Assembly: GCF_000316645.1 (NCBI RefSeq)
Contig: NC_019684.1
Span: 1,550,001-1,614,000 of the forward strand
DNA length: 64,000 nt
Source of the DNA: Nostoc sp. PCC 7524
Lineage (GTDB): Bacteria > Cyanobacteriota > Cyanobacteriia > Cyanobacteriales > Nostocaceae
Reading direction: 5' to 3'
A program made the position numbers and the translations under genes. The notes under the pieces were generated by a model. That model saw nothing but the letters and a program-made list of their open reading frames with translations, ran no database searches and was not told the DNA's origin. Positions 55,401 through 58,383 of this stretch are shown piece by piece (position 1 is the first letter of the stretch; each line of letters begins with the position of its first letter).

Positions 55401-58383
55401 TCAGGATAGTTTGTTCTTGGGTTTGTATGGTTTCGTCAATTTCGTAAAGAATTTCATCCCCTGTTTTAAGACCGTGATTCGCTAGAGTAAAAATGTTTTT
55501 ATCTTGATCTACTTGATTACTATCTTGAGGATTAAATTGCAAAGCACTGGTTTCATAGGTGAAGAATTGCTGACCTGAACCAAGATCAGTGATATCAATT
55601 ACTGTTCCTTCATCTGTGCCGACTTGGTATTCAATTGCATTTTGATAAGTAAGAGCTAGTTTGATAGTGTTTTCATCTTCCACAACCACAAAGTAGCTAG
55701 CACCTGTTGTTAATGGAGTTCCGCCAACGCTGATAGCATTACCACTGTTATTGTTGTAGGTGATCAGTTGACCAGTATATAGTCCATGATTAATAACAGT
55801 GATGGTATTATCGTTAGTCTTTACTGCCCTAGCACTATCAAACTCAGGTGTACGGGCTTGTTGGCGTTGATAAGTTGAAAGTATATGTTGATCCCCTACA
55901 CTCACTGTTAAATCAACTGGAGTGTTAAGTACAACAAAATCTCGTGATTCAGCCAGTTGGATTGTGTCGCTATCAACCACGATGACAAAATACGTACCTT
56001 CCGTTTGTAAATCACCAATTTCTTGTTCTTCGGTGGTTTCAGGATCAGCATAATAAATCACTTCCTGTCCGTGGACTAATCCGTGATTGTTGATGCTGAT
56101 GGTATTTTCATCAGCATTCACAACATCGCTATTACCACCATCAAAAATTAAGGTTTTGAGCGGGCTAAATCCATGTTGAACCTCGTGGTTAACTCGGCTA
56201 TTATCAATATCAATTACTCCATCTAAGCCACCTTGGACGGTTAAAGCAATGGTGTAATCATCTACTACTAAAACTTCATATACAGCACCATCATTCAGTA
56301 TTCCTATTGGATCTACATCGGCATTGTAAATAAACTGATCACCTGTTTTAAAGTTATGCTTTTCTGTAAAGGTAATCGTATTAGTGTCAACTCTACTATT
56401 CTCGATTGTCTTTATTTCTTCAGCCTGAACTAATCCGCCCGCAGTAATGCTACCATCTACTTTGGCTTCAATTGTAGTTTGATCCACATTGATAGCAGTA
56501 CCAACTGTTAATTGACCATTAACCCAAATTGTTGCTCGTCCTCTGGCTTGACTATCCACTGCGCCAACAGCATTAACATTGACATTTCCGCCAGCAGTGA
56601 TACTTGAATTTGTTTCAATAACTGTTTTAGATGTGGTGTCAGTAACTGCAACTGCTGCTGAGAATGCGTTTTTGGTAGCATCGTTACTAGGTAGCGATAC
56701 ACGTTTTAGCAAAGAACTAAAAGCGGCATTGACGTTCCCAAAGACAGTGGCTTCAACTACTGCTGTTGTATTTACATCGGACACCACATCCACATTACCA
56801 GCAGCGATAATTGTGGTGGTGCCATCAACTATAGTTTCAGCAACACCTTTTGCATATCCCCCAGCTCCAGCAAATTTCAATGGCAATCCTTTTGCTGATA
56901 GCGCCCTTTCTACTACGCTACCTAGCATACTAATTGCTTCAACAGAGCTATCAACAACTGCCTTCGATGAAATCGTTACATTTCCACTGCTATTGATATT
57001 TGAATTAGTAATTTTTACATAAGACTCTGACCAGCGAGCTTGCATGGACAGAGGAATACCTATATTTTGAATATTGTAGAGAACTGAGTTATCAAGACCA
57101 AAAAACCCAAAAGCTTCTGTTACTTGAGCAGGAATATCGCTGTTATAGGCAATATCTTCAGCCAGGGATGTGATTTCAATGTTGCCTCCTTTTAAGGTGA
57201 CATCATCCAAGGAAATTTGTGACAGTTGCTTCACCCATCCAAAAATTAGTGGGGCGCGAATGTCTTTATCATAAGTTGTGAGCTTGATTCCTCCTGTGGC
57301 AAAACTACTATCATTCTCTACGTGAGCGAAGAATTTTGCACCACTAGCAGTAATTGTTCTAGCAGTTAAACTAATATCGCCAGAATCTCCCGTAGATATA
57401 GCTGTATCATAGCTACCATTATTAAAGTCAGTAGCACTAATTTGGCGAGTGAGTAATGTAGCACTGTCACCAATGTTAATATTTTTGGCGGTAATAGTAA
57501 CTTGGTTGAGTCCGAGTCCACCAATTAAGCCATTAATGTTAACATCACCCAGGTATTCGAGACTATCTTTAAGTTTATCAGAAGCAAATTTATCATCAAT
57601 TAGTTTGATGGTTAAACTATCAGTAATACCATCGTTATTACCTGTGATTTTAGAGTTGGAAGCAAGACGAAAATCTCCGTCAATTTCTAGCGTGACGTTT
57701 CCACTAATTATCAGATTGCCGCCATCAATTATTAACCCACCACTGTAGCTTTGATTACTACTAATATTGGTGTCAGTGCTGATAGTTGCTAAAACTGATT
57801 CAAAGCTGTTTAAGGTTGTAATTTGCCAGGGAATTATGGCTTCAATTGCACCAGTTGTATATTCAAACTCCCAGTCTCCACCTAGGTTGGCATTTCCTGT
57901 TAAATCATCAGAAGCAGCAACATCAGCTTTGGTAATATCACTCAAGTTTTGCAGGAAACCCTCACCTTGGTCATTTCCGGCTACATTACACCCATAAAAG
58001 AGGATATCTCCATCTGCACTGAGGGCATTACCCCACCATGCTAGGTCATTTGTGTAGCGAGATAGTGTACTGGAATTGAGAGTTTCCGAACCTAGTTGGA
58101 CATTACCTTCGCTTCCATGAGCAAGTATGTGGATGGCAGAGAGGTTTGAATATTGCTGTAAAACTTGACTGATTTGAAATATCCCGTTTTGACTGGGGTC
58201 TAATTGAACTACTTCGACATTGCTATTTATATCATCTATTAAGCTCTGATAAGAGGAAATATTAGTGTCGATAAAAAGTATTTCATTAGGATTTGACAGA
58301 CCAAGATGCTGAGGTTTTCCCAAATGTAGTGTGCTGGAATCTAAAAAATTAAGATTATGTAGGGAATCGTGATTTTCTATCAT
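28477..58383 (-). CDS. Giant modular surface/adhesin-like protein, 9,968 residues, predicted type I secretion substrate
   Basis: A single uninterrupted frame of 29.9 kb encoding a protein of roughly 1 MDa. Order of modules: DUF4347 (about 32-195); beta-strand region (200-655); about 12 NHGLxTG repeats (661-1722); a transitional region (1723-2275); about 25 filamentous-adhesin repeats of about 105 residues (2275-5025), with an AQPP linker near 3447-3482; a long filamentous-hemagglutinin-like beta-helical region (5025-9650) that includes the YxYxG...W motif cluster and a beta/gamma-crystallin-like domain (about 8784-8865); and PKD domains with an embedded RTX module at the C-terminus. It has no signal peptide or TPS-type secretion domain at the N-terminus, while the C-terminal RTX region with IADFEVGSDKINLSQLL fits type I export. 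HIP1 sites occur inside it (for example 35255), so it is not obviously recent DNA. Role inferred: cell-surface or extracellular matrix filament. The ATG at 58383 has no strong ribosome binding site. Confidence 0.95.
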   Translation of the reverse strand: MIENHDSLHNLNFLDSSTLHLGKPQHLGLSNPNEILFIDTNISSYQSLIDDINSNVEVVQLDPSQNGIFQISQVLQQYSNLSAIHILAHGSEGNVQLGSETLNSSTLSRYTNDLAWWGNALSADGDILFYGCNVAGNDQGEGFLQNLSDITKADVAASDDLTGNANLGGDWEFEYTTGAIEAIIPWQITTLNSFESVLATISTDTNISSNQSYSGGLIIDGGNLIISGNVTLEIDGDFRLASNSKITGNNDGITDSLTIKLIDDKFASDKLKDSLEYLGDVNINGLIGGLGLNQVTITAKNINIGDSATLLTRQISATDFNNGSYDTAISTGDSGDISLTARTITASGAKFFAHVENDSSFATGGIKLTTYDKDIRAPLIFGWVKQLSQISLDDVTLKGGNIEITSLAEDIAYNSDIPAQVTEAFGFFGLDNSVLYNIQNIGIPLSMQARWSESYVKITNSNINSSGNVTISSKAVVDSSVEAISMLGSVVERALSAKGLPLKFAGAGGYAKGVAETIVDGTTTIIAAGNVDVVSDVNTTAVVEATVFGNVNAAFSSLLKRVSLPSNDATKNAFSAAVAVTDTTSKTVIETNSSITAGGNVNVNAVGAVDSQARGRATIWVNGQLTVGTAINVDQTTIEAKVDGSITAGGLVQAEEIKTIENSRVDTNTITFTEKHNFKTGDQFIYNADVDPIGILNDGAVYEVLVVDDYTIALTVQGGLDGVIDIDNSRVNHEVQHGFSPLKTLIFDGGNSDVVNADENTISINNHGLVHGQEVIYYADPETTEEQEIGDLQTEGTYFVIVVDSDTIQLAESRDFVVLNTPVDLTVSVGDQHILSTYQRQQARTPEFDSARAVKTNDNTITVINHGLYTGQLITYNNNSGNAISVGGTPLTTGASYFVVVEDENTIKLALTYQNAIEYQVGTDEGTVIDITDLGSGQQFFTYETSALQFNPQDSNQVDQDKNIFTLANHGLKTGDEILYEIDETIQTQEQTILNISFEPQDRNNFIDINHDTITVTGHQYNTGDEITYTELVGLGVSGNTLYAQPTILEYPIDNNAQYYVIADPNDNTLIKLALTAADATNSIAIDLNSDSSNVDANANTIRVTTGTVYQTGDVLTLNELTILLGEDTTTNYDATVDLNTPLYKNASYHIIKIDSNTIKLAFTADDATQGTAINLTIASDLDLTNNRIYLPGHGLSTGDALTYEVDYLGRTGTPIQYQYNGSDTPLIAGQKYYVIVQDANWVKIALSASDAAADNYIDLSVGSADALHSFTTTTPSFLAGDIPIQNLRGGGRYYAIAIDANRFMLAETAREAVLAAPIALKGEAIDIDTSSLTSGNHSFSEQEFLELEAIATDSTIDIANHGFINGQAVTYLGDPNRLASTGGLIHNQEYYVIVVDANRVKLASTVDDAALGNYIDLTNFAQAVTAKLSFASNDPNVVNLSNNTITLSNHGLSTGQFITYKHGSTPIGIAGNQSLIDNNRYFVIAIDQNTIKLASTYADAIAGLNIDLTTLGTGNQEFLVLRGHQLVHNQLTPAQLSFTSSDADVVNLSNDTITLSNHGLSTGQFITYDINNHATGIGVVGSQRLLDGNGYFVIVVDQNTIKLADTYADAIAGNAIDLTDLGTGEHSWHYGVSSLRFDPTNSAVVDDSQETFTFANHGLTTGDRLLYQGNTVRNQSIGKLNSGQYYYVVRIDNDKFKLATTIEEALLAEPINGNHTLTTLPVTRGISVNAALTAEDVAESRGTSGSNPRFKDLITNVPLAALLAASTGASVINPKTIKDAMEKAQGVEGFPKYSLGLSISANYVNHQVHATVGGTLNSDADIVVNAAVEQFVQVGGNGASSGSDGGFAMAFTVGLYTNNVKAFIEDNAIIDAAGSFAVTSSLAYPILIDPTKGLSATEWTELGFSAVFGGKLGLDEFVNTFTVTKNKGKVKDNQQLLKFGFALSVAVNLFDNDSIAMIGSGARINQNRKNTTQSVKVSAITDITHAHVVGIFTLNLGLDVVLLGFYEKSPEDFINIYGNRAGKGIGVSAMLEGMTNTTIAKIEDGAMVHTGDGGDGLEVTAKEEVFVLNLVQSGGQVDSWGLSGTGGSSVHASETIAHIGSNTKITGGPVYLDADSDIKRINYLGAIQASAGSLGIGATVDVTKIIRNTRAVIGNEIELEDDSKIESIPDILSYLQVADALTIFSEKGEIKNFNTGSGLDINITTNTPPKAGRSVLDLNARNSGYVVSATLAGSLARRADTGSSFIGSSPTALLSDPSTSFGIGVAGSVSVRNVDEKAQSYINSTGNVRVAAPSTALGIALNSKNDTDFGAGSGALSLIKLQNQTTRLGLSGAVSTHDIEHNTRAFIVGANVTTVGNVSLNAEEKSRMIGVAVGLGGARVQEGAAVAPADPPSTSINTFSGAVSLTWNNFDNVVETFTQNATITLTQGNLSLKAKDESEIVGVAGAVNLSLVRGNLNNARSGAFGVSVAINEIDNKVRTYLTNSTVQAAQVTLDATSNAEIYAVSIGGTASDASSVSGSAFSISGAGTGSQNKINSTVEALIQENSSVNTTGAVALSAIDDSYILAIAGGLAISSTRGQTSATALGIGAAISNNTITTKTKAKIDKSRLTAGSKVSLNSKSTAKIQAVSISAAGSGGSSTTSSAFSFVGAGAGSHNEIDQTIESLINNDSEVITTTTGFGIDVIAINDSEIDADAGGISVALALGESSGTSISVGVSVAENQFTSKTRAKIDKSQVTSSWDLTLKADSTTHISAVGWTGALAVGSSSASQSRGLAISGAGVGTSNKINNTIETGIDNRSTVISLGNISMIATDDSQIDADAGAVSIALSRALSEKSSAFSGSVGISVSLNEIENSIKSYVDNSKIDTDGAITIKAYSTADIDALSIGGSIDGSSGASGGVFAGAGAGADNKIKNTAIEATIQNSSSVSSIGDIALEAKDKSTITADAGGVAIALLSGTGGSVGAISIGVSVATNDIENSIKAYIDKSTVQSTTGGVSITATLEEATIDALSIAGAVAIANTDASNSFHNNLAGGFAKLSLGLSGFGAISDNRIKNTIEASIRNSADVDASRDISVTAKDTSKIEADAGGVGVAYSRVIPGSPVAISATMGGSRAVNDIENKIQAFIQGTNTQVDSTNGGVTISATSSATIDSFALGGSIAVSGIAGKFGGALAGAGGEGDNSIINTMEAAIKDSAVVKGKEKITITAIDTATITSIVAGGALTSAIAGASKTPLSIAIGVALAQNKINNQVAAYIDNAQVSSTSNNIEIIADSDATIIARSVAVSIALSAATGISSTGSQSISISGGGANAKNDILTNTNTYIKDSTIDSVTDLTLKAENTSQITTAVVTISASGSSGLAIGASVAQNYVGDGNEIRAYIDNSRINARGNLTQTATFGLEDEETITADVGTGAGALGGSRLGVAAARALSYFGALINFVEGVAKGAQPPAQPPAQPPAQPPAQPPAQPPAQPPAQPPAQPPRDYSIRPTPSAITGSLSGAAADNKVAVRVQAFINGNSNKGIAANNIILKANDITKIEANVGAVAIAASVAKDNNLAATIGASLARNSVENVVEAYILGTNNPTITARTGGLTLEAISNATIDAVAVGVSVSGAIGDKIAVALNGVGAETTNDIKNTIQAYIDGSKIVADTGLTTITAKDTSKITADAGGGTLGFSLGGANANSVSIGVGVALARNTIENNIQAYINNSSVSAPPSSSTSSTSAPVTTNSISISAESAATIKTIATAVAISAALGNTGIALSGGGAEATNFIFTNTNAYIKDSSIRDVGDVTLTANSHNTIDADVVAVAGSGAGSTGAGGTVAGAVTIGASVAKNFIGYKAKRNAAGLIVPEKEVNDIRAYIENSSIQASGNLRQTATASGSITADVGAGAIAIAATASGTNFGLGVAGVLADNQIAQVISAFIDGDRDTGIVANSIALKADDTTDITARVGAAAVGFAVLGQNSVAASIGVSLARNDIENEVTAYIKNADTKVETRTGELTLEAISNATIDADAVAASVSGAISNSIASALNGALNGVGAEATNDIKNTIQAYIDGSKIVGNGGSNPAANSGGTTITAQDTSKITANAGGGTLGFSVGTGTSVSIAVGVALARNEIKNNIQAYINNSSVSAPPSSSTSSTSAPVTTNSISISAESAATIKTIATAVAISAALGNTGVALNGGGAEATNFIFTDTNAYIKDSSIRDVGDVTLTANSHNTIDADVVAVAGSGAGGTGAGGVGGAAAIGASVAKNFIGNHSDGKKNQVRAYIENSSIQASGNLRQTATASGSITADIGAGAIAIAAKASGTNVGLGVAGVLADNQIAQVISAFIDGDRDTGIVANSIALKANDTSDITARVGAAAVGFAVLGQNSVAASIGVSSAHNDINNQVHAYIQNADKVEAKNGSVTIEAMENSRITSNAVAVSVSAAVSSGLLTGALSLAGVGAESTNIINNSVKAYVDNSTIETQGGNASDIKLDARNTSYISALAGAVGVAGSGGFTAAAGSIGVSLARNLIGYDSITDNSGYGNEILAYIKNSTATSTGNIKVNASNTETIETVSFAGSVAIAAGTAGLALAGSGAESTSKMASNVHAYLENTQATAGSDIEITATSDSQVTKAHAVGAAIAAVIGEGGSVSVGASKVVNKIANSVQAYIKSDTAKTIQANTGNVLVSADVGRASISNVTAVVASVAATVKGFALSGGGVGLDNTINNQVDAYITGPVTVNATSGNVDILAKEDAFLSSDATVVTIAASIISGALGVAIVENEINSSIQAWVDNDATTAWTSGTPITTTINSVNTRVHADSVANIDKTLTAGVSASTFAGAGNEAKANIQTIVKAFVEGTRLTSTRDIEIKSTANNRARSSANGGALGGLAVTAMVSDVNLGRGNDVNELEATIGDGTEVTANTLRIIATSTDDLLAESVAAGAGLVAAGGAKSTLSSDYATIGQIGDNAQVTVKTLSITSSHTQDVDSSADSYTYGGAVGNGAGVDNEITSKANVDIGANTTVTADNVIINAINRLTKDRYTNSVNSPIGLLNSANLKSGSAGAGVLTVLESGTDIGTSSNPFAALVNIGNSTNITVNGTNANPGLLQIETLNEVTAYDQVIIESAGVYALGVGLSRIDSNTKAGVNLNGATLENKTGDVYLTSRTDSSLAPSNNLLILGAGSVNAGDAKTTTNATNEIKVDHATIKGSDIHLYAGRDSFAVPNLIDSFANAEITTVSYFGVSIPVLNATINETNKVDITGTSNIQALEDVNLVANEGIGGGERARTDGTLVNLAIPPYGFPLTPDASRPSIQANVNSTNQVNIGTDATIEAGINNKSVVQIKPLSLNGVEQLPSSKLGTLLSNDEKTALGLSLDTAYEYSRLDLNNITFSISTDTVVKVVANANQGGEVGNYYQYQPITGGASDTIILQNEDFSNTARWTNLGATLTAEQQEAYTVYQSNVTQDLKAQLTDKFYVIKPQDLDAVTLSYANVGNLLLEQREKILEWIANHSTKAEAIARYEVQLAELDTTLKELGLSEKIEVNGRNIQVIKRGLDLLFVNLPDIYAAPGSIFIEADSMSAGDFTSLLGNRLKARSGAEIDILNQSPFTLTVNDTVIRDNKRVTVIDGKYTVLQPGNVYVNNILVGGASVNVIPNTTLVKYGDQVYRYIGNTTQRLSLSEVSYDTDAAWEVDINENANSFVPDATRNKFVAESKNISIVQNAFANSAYNIGNLVIPQIDQDLYIIGDVVNEAGDLYINNEEGSINVSGEIRGENVTIQAVRDFNLNTEDWLHTNQDPRQYIDYNGARAGVYNVNGTPKSETYTQGSNVGEQTILGIKVGGQNLDAGIKRNQSAILAQGAIAVTARYLNINGLIQSGVDTVELEISPDFNPGTTTQSLIDDDGNILAGVSFGTENVPVKGYFDAAQGAIVIEDIVPQGGRITLAGQILSTGNGQLKVANGYASVDINNESAYKLILNRIDTTTNREGIITLVDTYSNSDPKQFKKVEYTVSAGKIKETKYTGTRREGTTNIDYTLEGSPISHSFSVTIQYRPTTGLQYVWTEGQEKTKVLVEKFEKKSFNLFGFDWDDLAKDPGRRAWEQTTFRDDQPLLESESLAIATPSIPTVALIQNTSLVRDVSNNKIYRYIDNNAELELSLQDFTDTSKWQDTGTTSTSSITDRLNNKFDSNYISVPIYTISYEQRNDNSVDLIKDTSLVRDVSTNKIYRYIGNNADLELSLQDFTDTSKWEDTDTTSTSSITDRQNNKFDSNYVNFSRTIDNWTSGGGWFRKKTYHTKVTTITGLKDYYTHTLAADNPIDIEFIQGSATPEIKIHARNDIYLQGNIETPDTGSVSFTTTNGSVTSAPTVAIFSKINNVNVGGGFQANIEGSSHPLSLTAGGNIDVTAVSVDNASSSFVIGTITSTGGNVIINAQHGITPENSNSLITGQQIELYAQSGAIGTATNQPIRINSTTGVTAQANGDIYLLETSGDMKLGTPSIGTTDLVSIKSVTGDIYLETTNGSIIDSFIEDPSVSSKLIGRSINPLLQAQIDAGTFTLESLQYPLSPNLYSFLYPNAEFLGVNQSLSSSENINISGRNITVKATGTNAQLGSISDKISIDFSGGYDSLSTANKQILSTATASDVVGVTYEIYTYLGDDATGVDLATADFTDTTLWQELQIDLISQTTRKVEQKVSILTGQTVLVQYEAAEYGIYKYLGDDATLDLSQQVYGNLRLWEKVRTSYDTDTGRNVNLLNGQLVQNKAVVEHLTLQLIDDIDITVTNNLTIDAGDAVAVQSSGNMKINHLNAGNDVRLQAAGDILDNGTDATAAITTTSGGLLLRTEGAVKGLTTDNSLRVSLAADGKLSAEVIGEIHLKQVAENTLFIDQVNAGGNVTLAAPTAGILVNIISSTGSVNLQAQGSILAADQPNELNIQGSAIDLQSTQGSIGEFTNYLDIDGVINAAALQGDIYLNSPENHLRVGQINTQFDVGLRSRSSILDTEDTTVDVIGRNITLETIGNIGTVTDVLEINTDSVNDGELTVTSGGDVYVQETTDDLFVNQVDAVGHADIAVISGDMRVGSITADTLDLDANNGLFIWGAITTANQMNLVAGTSRLQNYDDYLSVGLPDDLYLKALQPDNFSLFLVGTLTSNADDATVNLEFSDDVILRGNINVNGSNSDLKIRSEGWVYIESFLTVEDKIDILGGYRADGSSTNTSNSQGSSIYVHGTSRVNTKQAGSSINLKGAKDVDIFGAVVAGGTINETGVTWAGDDSSITVTAQEQVFLDTGLLASKAITINGGVAGVDDHNLAVLVTPAGGATAAGFTSDNSGGLLTINSTGDIEMMGTLVAGGQLNQTFDVDGNLLTQTVTWSRNYGEIKINSQGQAFIGGNTVNQEGTPIQTGGYLFANDRIEVTGGTHSSGTGTYIHAASELVTHNANSSIAIKSVQDADIQGLLLPGGEVIPVRDANGKYMGRYTNNFGGDSTITITADHQIRIGQTLQAGKQIDLIGGIDPVEAGVDYSGKGIVLFGSTQIETWQANSQINLNAPGEVAILAPAHTNEIEATGFYELATGVVSQDVTLEIHIDRVDFEIVASVTLPKSATEDNQSVADLVADLQTALQGANWTVVTSQDTTTHPVGSAYTGFSDADMKVKIREGRLMLTSSYGFKLIQSGSSNADLLGFTNLTSDLTSSLPYTIKAIHSGSVVSIGSPTATNGKLYIAGKVIAESAIALYSGTSPDGIDIDLDSTGLLETINGSINLNVGEYGVIKGDIIAGGTDADIILTANNTLKLHGSLTATEQVQLSAGKTIVPGETSIHTLGTSKIDSRSLKITGLNNVIIDSTIGKDKTNMTNIEIAATDGDLTLARISGRIITNADIILTGKNVNIEGVLRQTQGDGDSNTTELVIAATDTTTLMTDVISQGSISIVAGDDISAYNGQILVQGTGEVLTINQTNANGSINLGRTVVVDSKYQQQGLDLVAINNLRLNSSGTVNIGSGVRLFTSGDNSSINVTGDVINVVGSLAAGANLINDTRTWTGKVATINLNATDLVTFGGAGADGTNIVTRGGSAAATGNININVSGGTNQLDLLMNSLSSIQSDTTARFGETETLTFTNDTDTSINITAQGQVEIDGLIQAYDNNADITIDSAGLLLINGYLYAEDTLNLDGGTNAERYGLMLTPLIYQDTQGRLVNSSGFYINAVGEYVDADGNQLAVRVAPISTTEDLDNLTRVSGGTLETGVGGFINISAEAGIVLRGQVAPANAIDGAVRAEKVTIISENNTGDIFIDTIIDARSQVIVKGNNLYLVDYQESNPQSSIRPNNALIKTYGSGSLSVTDPAIQIHGTGEVVIALSQAPLTRALVDSHQDIEVIADNLWIQGYLESGAGRDITLNVVNAAEISGLVNADGNLAVRAGVDPNWSLSTLRGTVTRSQLTGGNILINGKGTLQSTTGTVTLLAGGTVTVDADSTVGGNKPVPVPSINQRAITVPVVVGTKQVADGTIQVAVINWIPTTTVSQVGTELFKVGNKFYSIDATLTQDSYWNPTTQTEREWFINQVDYTTNGINWAAYLATKPTNPNHSFKELSPEQKNAVMKSLGYYKLYDFSFTNLKQNQTINGNTTVTDWNPSWKSTTAKEIINIQVDGWSDKYIRVPVGAKADLEDVLGVVQSSSPYDWNEKVGYYWDTAQAKYTQDRSVFTPDIKNGVWLVDYDNSEGRWAVSYHDNTGNRQYAINERSDTPVHRQDPNWGGNQVGYDYLGRYVFAPLDGYLSKTAALSFDSTFAIRDNVVVGYSPREQYSDGWYTYRPFGDVDSLDLNDNFITVYTHGNYSGAALNIYTTDYFYLGDVPGFNNTVSSIRIPSGMRATGYEHGWVDPSRRGAAYLYTSDTPDVRYGGQYVGYNGDPNNNPVILFNIRWTNVHPSGLNDQYGAFKVERLYRVWTGGYLTETQYDYLYNWTSTTTDIEDPRQTIQYRWTGKDEDIYDNRPVFETRNFITRNVEIKTENKYRTENITEDQTIWIVERSDGGKNRPFGKFDNDSIRAVNGITIDAGGKVNISGQVLTTGINANITITSGNDVEVKGKLPIGADIGTTIAAPAVISTQNNLSITAANINVSDLSELRANGNNGKINLTTNSATGDINFSGNAIAGNIGTNGSQIRFNAGNDLNLAGFASANNSITAHAGQVGGNGNISGDAFTYLQTGSTGSITIRAGVTTGNIDLPSSWLDTGKLTMTASQGSINNYKFNNDIRQHGLITANTTNLTAKSGINANLKTNNLVVTNTSTGNIDLTIDKKDSSEVATTVTTNNGDITINAISSIRLQNVRGLGSGNDITVVASGAVTIDRLQAADNLTLKATGNLVLDLDEVAYLSAGNLMTVAANHITRNNTNNISANTLALKTVNGNVNLYTQVRNLNLVAGGTGNAAINNSATNLNLTSVEIGNGDFTLTTTGTLTATLVKLMNNSQARTFSLTANGDMSIGQIDAGLFSSYDNSGNPLNFSQINLTANGGGDIVALNDNDGIAELIAAKANLTTNASTGNIGLIEVNVGEITANAYGDVKIKGLGVIGNNNRTLSVDSITSTTGNILVSNIGTLKTSAQLTAGASRTIDLSSETEDLIIDLLNTSDTDQLLSSHTLNLAAAKQLDVNQNIVLEAGTLFLEFGKLSLIQGSVKLPTINVAVGTPYIINFLATEPGNEPTFEWRIDWGDGTIATFGSNTTFASHIYTNPGQAQIIISAVDEDSAPKNISITLSTNQVKTVGPNTIFQHTETKVDRSNLVSITGQFADIELTDTYTVTIDWGNGTTSNAVVDATTGTFTATYEYKVISGDGSRSAVNGNSGDDRIFGGVNSKTITGGVGDDEFVYTDLNQVGHRIADFEVGSDKINLSQLLDSLVDGGYQGTDAIADGYVRLINGSTRTVTNNDGSLTKIPSTIVQIDRDGQSGSAMFRNFLIIENVALEDMKNPSNFIYDDVDHYIVTVTVTDNDGRKYTATTTVSKLI
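28480..29420 (-). other. C-terminal module: PKD domains with an RTX/type I secretion insert
   Basis: A first PKD-like unit contains EWRIDWGDGTIATF (about 29330-29375). A second begins TVTIDWGNGTTSNAVV (about 29050-29100) and, after TATYEY, is interrupted by RTX sequence (GDDRIFGG, TGGVGDDEFVY; about 28884-28960) and the secretion-type stretch IADFEVGSDKINLSQLL; the missing PKD strands return as HYIVTVTVTDNDG (about 28515-28570) just before the stop. The same arrangement ends the second giant protein at 63112. Confidence 0.8.
31790..32035 (-). other. Beta/gamma-crystallin-like domain inside the giant protein
   Basis: Residues about 8784-8865 read as one or two Greek-key motifs: ITVYTHGNYSGAALNIY (an aromatic-rich strand with YSG), a following DVPGFNNTVSSIRIP, and ATGYEHGW. 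NNTVSS at 31891-31908 (residues 8826-8831) fits the calcium-binding consensus (N/D)(N/D)xx(S/T)S of microbial beta/gamma-crystallins. Confidence 0.7.
38230..42190 (-). repeat. Six dispersed copies of a YxYxG...F.DT..W motif in the giant protein
   Basis: Copies near 42100-42185, 41360-41430, 39955-40015, 39700-39765, 38410-38490 and 38230-38310 share the pattern YRYIGNN or YTYLGDDAT, then about eight residues rich in L and S, then DFTDTSKW or ADFTDTTLW. The two central copies lie in a direct repeat of about 85-90 residues (39600-40050) with DTSLVRDVS and TSTSSITDR in both. Confidence 0.75.
45215..47700 (-). repeat. Recent ~1.25-kb in-frame duplication inside the repeat region
   Basis: The segment from about 45231 to 46455 recurs at an offset of 1,224 to 1,257 bases, with near-identical stretches (for example 45951 onward and 47208 onward). 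One higher-order unit is about 415 residues, i.e. four ~104-residue subunits. The offset drift comes from in-frame indels, one near 46820-46860. Confidence 0.85.
47937..48048 (-). repeat. Nine-copy 12-bp minisatellite encoding (AQPP)n
   Basis: Nine units of GGTGGTTGTGCA or close variants on the + strand encode AQPP repeated nine times, residues about 3447-3482. A proline-rich, probably extended hinge dividing the filamentous-adhesin repeats into two blocks. Copy number is likely to vary between strains. Confidence 0.95.
53217..56402 (-). repeat. About 12 NHGLxTG-type repeats in the giant protein
   Basis: Residues about 661-1722. Each unit of about 75-110 residues follows DxNTITLxNHGLxTGQxITY, a variable loop, then YFVIVVDxNTIKLAxTxxDA and an acidic DLTxLGTG. 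Two neighbouring units near 53550-54070 are close to identical (NHGLSTGQFITY twice). A short beta-rich adhesin module; I have no secure family name. Confidence 0.85.
57799..58290 (-). other. DUF4347 domain at the N-terminus of the giant protein
   Basis: Residues about 32-195. Matches the DUF4347 pattern: EILFIDTNISSYQSLI, then IHILAHGSEGNVQLG, DILFYGCNVAGN, and GADVAAS-like KADVAASDDLTGN with GGDWEFEY. This domain sits at the N-terminus of many very large bacterial surface proteins. It carries H89-G90 and G131-C132, discussed as a possible peptidase dyad. Confidence 0.85.

Noticed and set aside
28800..57997. Dozens of open frames of 60-226 codons on the + strand across the giant gene
   Set aside because: They are antisense shadows of a repetitive coding frame; they lack start signals, are hydrophobic or low-complexity by composition, and follow the repeat period of the real gene.
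28477..58383. A nonribosomal peptide or polyketide synthase as explanation for the very long frame
   Set aside because: There are no adenylation, carrier or ketosynthase motifs; the sequence is beta-rich, repetitive, and nearly free of cysteine.
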